DNA of 8,657 bases from Thermomicrobiales bacterium. Its GTDB lineage: Bacteria; Chloroflexota; Chloroflexia; Thermomicrobiales; UBA6265. Positions 1 through 4,851 of this stretch are shown here, one piece after another (position 1 is the stretch's first letter; every line of letters starts with the position of its first letter). The notes below the pieces were generated by a model. The model worked only from the letters and a program-made list of their open reading frames with translations. It had not been told where the DNA came from and searched no databases. Both the position numbers and the translations under genes were made by a program. The stretch lies in assembly GCA_030447145.1 (NCBI GenBank), contig JAUJLY010000096.1, positions 1-8,657 on the forward strand, written 5' to 3'.

Positions 1-431
1 CATCCGGCGTCGGATGCCCACTCAATGACATACTTCCAGCTGAACAGTTGTTCTTGGACCCAGGGGAGTGTCTCCTCCAGGCCGTTGTAGACCTCAAACG
101 GCACCATAGCCGAACCCTCGTCATCCACCGGCGACTCGCGCCAGCCGTACGGCTCGAGCTCTGCTGGGTCCCAGCGCGCGAACAGGGCCGGATTGGGGGC
201 TGTCTTTATCACCTCCCGCCTTTCGGCTCTCAGGAGCGCGATGACGTCGGGAAACATCTCGTCGAGTCCCTTGAGGGCTGGCACTGGGTGCAGCCCTACT
301 GCAATCACCGCGGCCCACACTCCGGCGATCTCCACTATCTGGCTCGCTGCTACCGGTATCTCCGCCGCTGCGAACCTGCGCTCCAGCTCCGCCAGCAGCT
401 CCTCTTCTCTCACCGTCGTTGTCTCCGCCAT
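1..431 (-). CDS. Hypothetical protein, C-terminus cut by window edge
   Basis: An uninterrupted minus-strand frame begins with ATG at 431 and runs off the left edge after 143 codons, so the C-terminus is missing. AGGAG (439-443) lies 7 nt before the ATG and decides the start. The protein opens MAETTTVREEELLAELERRF, an acidic amphipathic helix. A hydrophobic stretch follows (about residues 31-50), then a tryptophan-rich region with acidic patches containing ARWDPAELEPYGWRE and LPWVQEQLFSWKYVIEW. The weak hydrophobic segment looks more like a buried helix than a membrane span. I recognise no family. It lies 108 bp downstream of another small unknown gene on the same strand and is probably cotranscribed with it. 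ATA, AGA, GTA and CCA codons seem more frequent than in the larger genes here, which could mean foreign origin. That impression comes from reading and was not counted. The coding call is well supported; the function is unknown. Confidence 0.75.
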   Translation of the reverse strand, partial: MAETTTVREEELLAELERRFAAAEIPVAASQIVEIAGVWAAVIAVGLHPVPALKGLDEMFPDVIALLRAERREVIKTAPNPALFARWDPAELEPYGWRESPVDDEGSAMVPFEVYNGLEETLPWVQEQLFSWKYVIEWASDAG

Positions 432-539
432 GCCGCATCTCCTCTCAGTTCCAGGGGCAGGGTGGCCCCCTCTCACCGGAGCGAGAGAGGACCATCCCGA
501 TTCGTTCACCGGCCGGTTCCTGTTACCGGAGCTTGGCTG
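432..539. repeat. Intergenic gap with repeated ACCGG elements
   Basis: This 108-bp gap separates two small minus-strand genes. It holds a direct repeat, ACCGGAGC, at 475-482 and 525-532 (50 bp apart), and a perfect 10-bp palindrome, ACCGGCCGGT, at 508-517 between them. CCTCTC (469-474) can pair with GAGAGG (485-490) around the first repeat copy. This could be an operator array or an intercistronic RNA structure. No T-tract follows, so a terminator is unlikely. The function is inferred only. Confidence 0.3.
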
Positions 540-854
540 TTACCTCCCTGTCACCTGCCGTAGTGCGCCTCGTAAGCCATCGACTTCGGAACCCTGCTCG
601 AGCAGGCGTCGCAAAGCCTCCTCACTCGCCGGCAGCGGGAACACCAGCTCCACGTGTGGCGGTGACATTGGGAGGGACCAACCTGGAATGTCCTCACTCC
701 ACTCGCAGTCGCCTTCCTCACAGTCGGTCTCGTGCTGCCAGACTCCGAAGACCACCGTCTCGCCGCGGGGGTACCACATGCGGAACACTTGGCCCCGGTA
801 CTGCCGGCAGTCCTTGTAGTCCTGGTATCCCTTTTCCACTGTACGCTCAGTCAT
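540..854 (-). CDS. Hypothetical small acidic protein (104 aa)
   Basis: The start is ATG at 854, chosen because AGGGAG (862-867) lies 7 nt upstream; an in-frame ATG at 893 has no comparable site. The 104-residue product is soluble and rich in aromatic and acidic residues. It contains GYQDYKDCRQYRGQVFRMWY, a central CEEGDCEW cluster with two cysteines four residues apart, then GWSLPMSPPHVELVFPLP. The C-terminal helix (LRRLLEQGSEVDGLRGALR) is charged and could mediate self-association. A third cysteine near residue 17 makes metal binding conceivable, but I see no known zinc motif. It is followed by a second unknown gene on the same strand and preceded by a hairpin with a T-rich tail at 891-937. 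A short GCCC/GGGC hairpin (868-879) abuts the ribosome site and might modulate translation. I recognise no family. The coding call is fairly secure because start site, frame and composition agree. Confidence 0.7.
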   Translation of the reverse strand: MTERTVEKGYQDYKDCRQYRGQVFRMWYPRGETVVFGVWQHETDCEEGDCEWSEDIPGWSLPMSPPHVELVFPLPASEEALRRLLEQGSEVDGLRGALRQVTGR

Positions 855-890
855 GTAAGTTCTCCCTGCCCTATCGGGCCACTGATGGGG

Positions 891-937
891 CAAAGCAGAA
901 AGCCCCCGACACCATCAACTGTGATGGCATCGGGGGC
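891..937 (-). terminator. Rho-independent terminator or attenuator hairpin
   Basis: GCCCCCGA (902-909) pairs with TCGGGGGC (930-937). After a 2x2 internal mismatch, CCATCA (912-917) pairs with TGATGG (922-927) around an ACTG loop. Read on the minus strand, the GC-rich stem is followed at once by TTTCTGCTTTG. This looks like an intrinsic terminator for minus-strand transcription, although the T-tract is interrupted. It lies about 310 nt past the arginase/acidic-protein operon and only 48 nt before the 104-aa gene start. It therefore either ends the upstream operon or acts as a 5'-leader attenuator for the gene downstream. I see no leader peptide or riboswitch that would decide this. Confidence 0.55.
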
Positions 938-1092
938 GGGAATCAATAGTTTTCTGAGGCAATTTGGCGATCAATTTTACTTTGTGGAAAGTAACTCCCC
1001 GGCATTTGTGGTCTTTGTTTCGCAATACGCCGGTCCCCAGATGAGCCTCAGAGGTGCTGTATTGGGAAACGTAGTCCCTGATCTACGGCTCC
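938..1092. other. AT-richer intergenic stretch
   Basis: Together with the hairpin and leader to its left, this stretch leaves about 240 bp (855-1092) with no convincing gene; the gap is nearly 400 bp if the 59-aa plus-strand candidate is not real. The only structures seen are the inverted repeat at 977-994 and a weak -10-like TATTGA on the minus strand (943-948) without a well-spaced -35. It is probably a regulatory or 3' untranslated region. I see no RNA gene. Confidence 0.4.
977..994. promoter_or_regulatory. 18-bp inverted repeat, candidate operator
   Basis: TTACTTT and AAAGTAA form perfect 7-bp arms around GTGG, inside an AT-rich patch (about 941-994) that stands out from the GC-rich surroundings. 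Size and symmetry suit a site for a dimeric regulator, but a small RNA hairpin is equally possible. No regulator gene is present in the window and no convincing -35/-10 pair could be placed next to it. Confidence 0.35.
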
Positions 1093-1272
1093 ATGGCGAT
1101 GGCCGCACTGCTCTTGTCGTGGTCCTGGTATGTGGCACTCATTACCCTTGCCGGCGGAGGACTCGCTTCACACATCAAGACGATGATTCTTGAGGACAGG
1201 AGCGAAAGCGAAGCCTCGCAGCGCCACGGTCCGGCTCAGGAGGAGGTTAATCGTCCGCGACATCCGCCCTGA
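1093..1272 (+). CDS. Possible small single-span membrane protein (59 aa)
   Basis: A short plus-strand frame starts with ATG at 1093 (a second in-frame ATG lies at 1099) and ends with TGA at 1270-1272. An in-frame TAG at 1072 prevents extension. The product has one N-terminal hydrophobic segment (AALLLSWSWYVALITLAGGG, about residues 4-23), then a basic turn and a polar charged tail rich in Glu, Gln and Arg. Hydrophobic helix plus polar tail is the usual shape of small membrane proteins, and it fills an otherwise empty gap. Against it, there is no clear Shine-Dalgarno site or -10 element, and the last 26 bp overlap the end of the convergent minus-strand gene. The family is unknown. This is a candidate, not an established gene. 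Confidence 0.4.
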   Translation: MAMAALLLSWSWYVALITLAGGGLASHIKTMILEDRSESEASQRHGPAQEEVNRPRHPP

Positions 1273-1633
1273 GCAGTGCGGCAAGGGCAATCGAGAGCTC
1301 GTCGCCGGAGCTCGTGAGGGCGTCCGCGAGATCTCCCGAGAGCTTGGAATCGAATGTCTCAAGCGCCTGGAGCTCGCGCTGGCCCAGAATCGATTCCAGT
1401 GCCGTCCTGAGGGCTTCAGGAGATGTCACCTCCTCATCGAGTGCAATCCACGCGGTCGTCACCGGCCATCCTGCGACGAAAAGCGTCCAGTCATCGGCCT
1501 GCACTTCGACAGCATCCTGGTCTTCATCGTCATCACTCGGGACAATGTCGACCAACTCGTCCTCGACAAGCGCCGCGAACGCCTCGTGCAGCGCGGAAAC
1601 AAGTGGGTGATCGGCTCCGTCAAGACTCGGCAT
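1247..1633 (-). CDS. Small acidic hypothetical protein coupled to ureohydrolase gene
   Basis: The start chosen is ATG at 1633, with GGGGGAG (1640-1646) 6 nt upstream. The frame stays open further upstream, but that part lies inside the arginase-family gene. The 128-residue product is very acidic. An N-terminal helix (HPLVSALHEAFAALVEDELV) is followed by the run SDDDEDQDAVEVQADD. A short hydrophobic strand (WTLFVAGWPVTTAWIAL) comes next, then a helical C-terminal half (about residues 68-128) made of leucine/alanine-rich amphipathic segments. No signal peptide or catalytic motif is visible. Its start overlaps the end of the ureohydrolase gene by 14 bp, which indicates translational coupling and a shared operon. 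It could be a partner or regulator of the ureohydrolase, or could bind metal through its acidic run; both are inferences. I recognise no named family. Confidence 0.72.
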   Translation of the reverse strand: MPSLDGADHPLVSALHEAFAALVEDELVDIVPSDDDEDQDAVEVQADDWTLFVAGWPVTTAWIALDEEVTSPEALRTALESILGQRELQALETFDSKLSGDLADALTSSGDELSIALAALLRADVADD

Positions 1634-2528
1634 TGGCGTCTCCCCCGGTCGATGTCCATCCACTGAGCGATGACTCCAGGAGGGAAAGGGCACTCTCGGT
1701 GGACCGCTCACCTCGTGCGCCCGCACCGGGGTTGAGACTGGTTACCGTCAGCACGGCTGTTTTGCCCGTGGAAAGGACGTACTTAATCATGCGCGATGCC
1801 TGCCTGATGGTCAGGCCGTGAGGTGAGGGGGTCGACGCACTGGGCACCAACGAAGGATCCAGGAGATCCAGGTCGATGTGCAGGGCAATGTACTCGACAC
1901 TGTTGGCCAGGCGGTCAACCGCGTTCTCGAAGGCCGAATCCCTGGCCAGATCATCGGCGCTCACCACACGAACGTTTGTGGAGCGAAGCAGGATCTCTTC
2001 CTTCTCGTCCATTTCCCGGACACCGGCGATCAGGATACGGTCGGTCGGAAGGGGAGCCTTGAGCTGGGCTGCCTGGCGCCAGAGTGGTCCCGCCAGACCG
2101 GCAATGATCGCCACGGGCATTCCGGCGAGGATTCCGCTGTATGACGTCTCCGGGGTGTTGAAGTCGGAATGGGCGTCGAGCCAGACGAGTCCGATGGTGG
2201 CCCCCGCTCCGTACGCGCGCTGAAGTCCGGCGACAACGCCGATCGCCGACGTATCGTCGCCCGCGAGGACGAGAACGGGTGCCTTCGAGCCAATGGCGTG
2301 GCAGACGTGCTCCGCGGTATGTCCGCCGAGGCGGCCAATGTTTACCGCCAGGGGACCGCTGACGTGCTCCTCGTCAGGAAGATGGCTTTCGACTGGCTCG
2401 GCAGTCTCGATGCCAATGGCTTTCAGCCGCCGCCGGAGACCTGCCTTGAGCAGTGCTTCCGGCCCGAGGCCGAGGCCATCGTTCGGCTCGTCGTAACGAT
2501 ATGGAACCGTGACGATCTGGATTGTCAT
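1620..2528 (-). CDS. Ureohydrolase (arginase/agmatinase) family protein, atypical active site
   Basis: The 302-residue length is normal for the arginase/agmatinase/formiminoglutamase family, whose members hydrolyse guanidino or related C-N bonds at a binuclear Mn site in the cytoplasm. Family motifs are clear: VLVLAGDDTSAIG (residues 85-97), WLDAHSDFNTPETSYSGILA (116-135) and HIDLDLLDPSLVP (217-229). Asp118, His120, Asp122, Asp219 and Asp221 match five of the six metal ligands. The sixth, His of the GGDHS motif, is Asp92. The usual HGMP is AGMP (Ala135), and the late Glu of EVNP is replaced in SLNP (264-267). The fold is therefore confident, but arginase activity is doubtful and the substrate may differ. 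The ATG at 2528 has AAGGAAG (2536-2542) 7 nt upstream. The gene leads a two-gene unit with the overlapping acidic-protein gene and is divergent from the J-domain gene. Confidence 0.88.
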   Translation of the reverse strand: MTIQIVTVPYRYDEPNDGLGLGPEALLKAGLRRRLKAIGIETAEPVESHLPDEEHVSGPLAVNIGRLGGHTAEHVCHAIGSKAPVLVLAGDDTSAIGVVAGLQRAYGAGATIGLVWLDAHSDFNTPETSYSGILAGMPVAIIAGLAGPLWRQAAQLKAPLPTDRILIAGVREMDEKEEILLRSTNVRVVSADDLARDSAFENAVDRLANSVEYIALHIDLDLLDPSLVPSASTPSPHGLTIRQASRMIKYVLSTGKTAVLTVTSLNPGAGARGERSTESALSLLESSLSGWTSTGGDANAES

Positions 2529-2750
2529 ATCGTTTCTTCCTTATCAATTACCGAGACGATGACACCGGGCCGTTGCTGCCGGCTTCCAGCTGGTTACGGT
2601 TCAGCGTGCCATGCCGGAAAGAGGATGGTGCCTTTGTTGCAATGATAGTGAGATCGCCGGGCCAACGCCAGAACCGGCGGAACGCTCGGGTACAATATCC
2701 TTTCGGATGCGGGCCGGGCGGTCGTCTCCGGTCTCTATCAGGAGCGCGAT
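2529..2750. promoter_or_regulatory. Divergent intergenic region between ureohydrolase and J-domain genes
   Basis: This 222-bp gap must carry the start signals of both flanking genes. On the plus strand a good -10 element, TACAAT, lies at 2691-2696, which predicts a transcript start near 2703 and a leader of about 48 nt. No consensus -35 is seen at the right spacing. AGGAG (2740-2744) serves the plus-strand gene. On the minus strand I could not place a convincing promoter for the ureohydrolase gene. There is a small palindrome, CCAGCTGG, near 2587. I see no RNA gene or riboswitch. Confidence 0.45.
2691..2696 (+). promoter_or_regulatory. -10 promoter element for J-domain gene
   Basis: TACAAT matches five of six positions of the sigma-70-type TATAAT box. 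It lies 54 nt before the GTG start. The -35 position is GC-rich and non-consensus, so the promoter may be weak or activator-dependent. Confidence 0.45.
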
Positions 2751-3299
2751 GTGTCGTCACAGCAATCTCGCGATTACACAGACGAGTCGTACTCCAACGG
2801 ACAGAACTCCTCTGAGGCGGATCCCTTCCCGGCAGACAATTATTACAATCTCCTTAATGTGCCGTACGACGCAACCCGGGCCCAGATCACCCGGGCCTAC
2901 CGCCAGGCGATGTTCCGGGCCCATCCCGACCGGGCCCTGCCGGAGCGGCGCGCGGCCGCGGAAGACATCGCCAAGTTGCTGAACATCGCCTACAGTACGC
3001 TTACGGACCCCCGCAAGCGGGAGATCTACGACCGCAGTATCCGGGTGGAGGCGTTACAGGGCGAGATCATGAACCGCTATATCGGCGGGTTTGGAGACTA
3101 TGGCCTCGGTGGCTCGAAGATGCCGACGGCGGAGGCACCCCGGCGGACCATGACCGAGGCAGAGCGACGCGACCGGGCTCGCTCCGACCGGAGCGCAATG
3201 ATCAGCGTCTTCTCCGCCTTTGTCGTTATCGCGCTATGGGGAATCGGTTTACTGCTGCTTTTTGCACTGGCATCACTGATCGCGACGGCGCTCTTTTGA
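2751..3299 (+). CDS. J-domain protein with C-terminal membrane anchor
   Basis: The start is GTG at 2751, with AGGAG (2740-2744) 6 nt upstream. In the 182-residue product a polar N-terminal tail (1-28) precedes a J domain (about 30-97) that begins NYYNLLNVPYDATRAQITRA. The invariant His-Pro-Asp triad is at 58-60, and the closing helix ends TDPRKREIYD. J domains stimulate DnaK ATPase through that triad. The Gly/Phe and zinc-finger regions of true DnaJ are missing. A basic linker (130-147, rich in Arg and Glu) leads to one hydrophobic helix (about 150-181) at the very C-terminus. The protein should therefore be tail-anchored, with the J domain in the cytoplasm, recruiting DnaK to the inner membrane face. 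The client is unknown. It is the only long plus-strand gene here, and its last 27 bp overlap the 3' end of the convergent phosphotransferase-like gene. It is not DnaJ or CbpA, so no symbol is given. Confidence 0.9.
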   Translation: MSSQQSRDYTDESYSNGQNSSEADPFPADNYYNLLNVPYDATRAQITRAYRQAMFRAHPDRALPERRAAAEDIAKLLNIAYSTLTDPRKREIYDRSIRVEALQGEIMNRYIGGFGDYGLGGSKMPTAEAPRRTMTEAERRDRARSDRSAMISVFSAFVVIALWGIGLLLLFALASLIATALF

Positions 3300-4493
3300 C
3301 CTGCCCGGCCGTGGGCGGGGAGCGTCGCCAGATCGTGTCCGTGTCACTGGTCGCCGGGGTGGGCTGTTCGGGTCGCGAGGACCGTACTGCCAGCGACGGC
3401 TGGTATCCACATCCGGCACGAGGATGGACGTGAGTGTCTCCAGCGAGTTAAGCAGCGTTTTCATGCCGCTACGCAATACCGGCATTGCCGGATGCCCGAT
3501 CATCCGGTCGTCCAGATAGGCAAGTTTCAGGAGCCCGGCGACGCGTGCGACGAGGTCCAGCGAGGCGACCACCGGTACGAGCCGGCGCTGTTCCGGCAGG
3601 AGGGGCCGGATATCGGAATACGACTCCACGATCGCTTCCGTCATCGCTGCCGACCACCCCTGCATATGCACTGCGAGTGCGGCTAGATCCAGCACGGGGG
3701 ATCCGGCGGCGGCACTTGACCAGCCGACGATGCCGGTTATCTTCCGGTCGCTCTCCCGTCCCTCGACCAGCACGTTGACTGGCCAGAGGTCATTGTGGAT
3801 GACAACCGACCGCTCGGCCATGAGCGCTTCCTCGTTGCGGAGGAGATCCGAAGAGGTTGGGATAATCCGGTTTCCGCAACGCAGCCAGCGCCGAATATCA
3901 CGTTGGTCGGCCGACTTGTCACCAAGGATGCGCCGCTGCTCGAACCAGACATCGCGGACGGATGTGAGCATCGATGCCAGTGTCGCAACCGGAGCGTCCT
4001 TGCGCGCGGCGATCTCGCCGGTTGCGTCATGGACGCGGGCAAGAATCCGCGCGGCTTCCGCGACGAGATCATGCGCGCCGGCCGATTCATGCAGGGGTAC
4101 GTTGATCGACTGGCCCTCCGGCGACCGGAATCCGCCGTATCGCCCGAGCGGACGCCCGGGGAGATACGGTGACCGGGAATATCGGTGTCCCTGCACCAGG
4201 ACCGAACGCTGGTCTGGCACGTCGGGGACCGGCTCGATTGTCGGAATCTGGTCGCCGACCGCAGCGTGCGCGGCGTCGACAACGTCGGAGATGAAGCCGA
4301 TTCGATCCGCGGTCATCTCCGCGGGCCACTGTCGCAGCACGACATCCCCGGAAGGACCAGTCATATGCACCAGAGGATGCTCCGGCGGAAAGGTGCGGGC
4401 ATTGCGGCTGCCCGGCGAGAGGGCATTGATGGCATCCAGCCAGGCGTCGAGATCAGTGGTATCGGTGTGATGGTTGGGCATGTGGTCTGTCAT
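3273..4493 (-). CDS. Aminoglycoside phosphotransferase (APH)-like protein, catalytic Asp replaced
   Basis: The 406-residue product belongs to the APH/choline-kinase-like protein kinase superfamily. The catalytic-loop motif VIHNDLWPVNVLV (231-243) gives His233, Asp235 and Asn240 of HxDxxxxN. It is followed by ITGIVGWSSAAAGSPVLDLA (252-271), the region normally reading IDWexaxxGdpxxDLA. The metal-binding Asp is Gly257 (codon GGC at 3723-3725, one base from GAC), and the usual ATP-binding Lys region reads VVLRQ. Phosphotransfer may be lost or much reduced. The C-terminus (about 365-406) is a Pro/Arg-rich, probably disordered tail. The start is ATG at 4493: TATACT (4500-4505) lies 6 nt before it, implying a leaderless mRNA. 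Other starts are ATG 4481 and ATG 4658; the latter adds an Arg-rich stretch unlike the family. The 3' end overlaps the convergent J-domain gene by 27 bp. The substrate cannot be predicted and antibiotic resistance should not be assumed. Confidence 0.8.
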   Translation of the reverse strand: MTDHMPNHHTDTTDLDAWLDAINALSPGSRNARTFPPEHPLVHMTGPSGDVVLRQWPAEMTADRIGFISDVVDAAHAAVGDQIPTIEPVPDVPDQRSVLVQGHRYSRSPYLPGRPLGRYGGFRSPEGQSINVPLHESAGAHDLVAEAARILARVHDATGEIAARKDAPVATLASMLTSVRDVWFEQRRILGDKSADQRDIRRWLRCGNRIIPTSSDLLRNEEALMAERSVVIHNDLWPVNVLVEGRESDRKITGIVGWSSAAAGSPVLDLAALAVHMQGWSAAMTEAIVESYSDIRPLLPEQRRLVPVVASLDLVARVAGLLKLAYLDDRMIGHPAMPVLRSGMKTLLNSLETLTSILVPDVDTSRRWQYGPRDPNSPPRRPVTRTRSGDAPRPRPGRSKERRRDQ

Positions 4494-4499
4494 AGGGCC

Positions 4500-4505
4500 A
4501 GTATA
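4500..4505 (-). promoter_or_regulatory. -10 element giving a leaderless transcript
   Basis: On the minus strand TATACT ends 6 nt before the ATG at 4493, so transcription should start at or next to the A of the start codon. No Shine-Dalgarno sequence is present. This TANNNT-to-ATG spacing is the known signature of leaderless genes in Actinobacteria and Deinococcus-Thermus. No consensus -35 is seen. Confidence 0.5.
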
Positions 4506-4689
4506 GATGGTGAACCGGGAACGAGTGTTCTCACGCTGGAAGGTCTGCATTTGCTCAAAGGCCGCGTAACCGCCTGTTGCCGGCCCGGGGCGCAGCGCGG
4601 TGGCCTTAAGGGCCCTGGCCCCGTGGCCTCGGCACCTGCGGTCGACTGACCTACTCACACGCCTCCTCCGCCATCACCGCTTCGCGTCG

Positions 4690-4716
4690 GATTCATCGGC
4701 CTCCGGCCTCTGAATC
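4690..4716. repeat. Hairpin-forming inverted repeat
   Basis: GATTCA (4690-4695) pairs with TGAATC (4711-4716). Inside, GGCC pairs with GGCC around TCC, with a TC/TC internal mismatch. It lies about 135 bp past the deacylase stop on the minus strand. No T-tract follows on either strand, so this is not a standard terminator. It may be an mRNA 3'-end structure or a protein site. Confidence 0.35.
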
Positions 4717-4851
4717 ACCGGGGCGTTGGAGCTGCAAAGTCCTTACCAGTGATGTGTTGGAGAGGACGTCCCATGGCCGCCCGTTGCGTGATTAGGTCAT
4801 CCGTCCCCAGGTACGCTCTCTCCCCCAGTATTGATCCCGCGAGCCACCTGC

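Larger units (their letters stand above)
4494..4851. other. 358-bp intergenic region with hairpin
   Basis: No convincing gene lies between the phosphotransferase-like gene start and the deacylase gene end. Contents are the -10 element at 4500-4505, a GC-rich stretch with GGCCTTAAGGGCC-like symmetry near 4602, and the hairpin at 4690-4716. An 8-bp palindrome, GGACGTCC, lies near 4760. Short frames here lack ribosome sites and recognisable composition. I see no tRNA or riboswitch. Confidence 0.45.

Noticed and set aside
121..438. Minus-strand frame of 105 codons
   Set aside because: It overlaps, in another frame, the better-supported gene starting at 431, which has the right ribosome spacing and continues past the window edge. 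Its Arg/Ser/Gly-rich composition is typical of a shadow frame.
432..539. CRISPR-like or tandem-repeat array
   Set aside because: Only two copies of an 8-bp repeat plus one palindrome occur; there is no regular repeat-spacer structure.
1634..1726. N-terminal extension of the small acidic protein from the start at 1726
   Set aside because: The extension lies wholly inside the ureohydrolase gene, while ATG 1633 has a strong ribosome site and a typical coupling overlap.
4494..4658. N-terminal extension of the APH-like protein from ATG 4658
   Set aside because: The extra 55 residues are Arg-rich and unlike the family, there is no ribosome site, and a -10 element lies directly before ATG 4493.
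4690..4716. Hairpin considered as a terminator for the deacylase gene
   Set aside because: No T-tract follows on either strand and it lies about 135 bp beyond the stop codon, so it was listed only as an inverted repeat.
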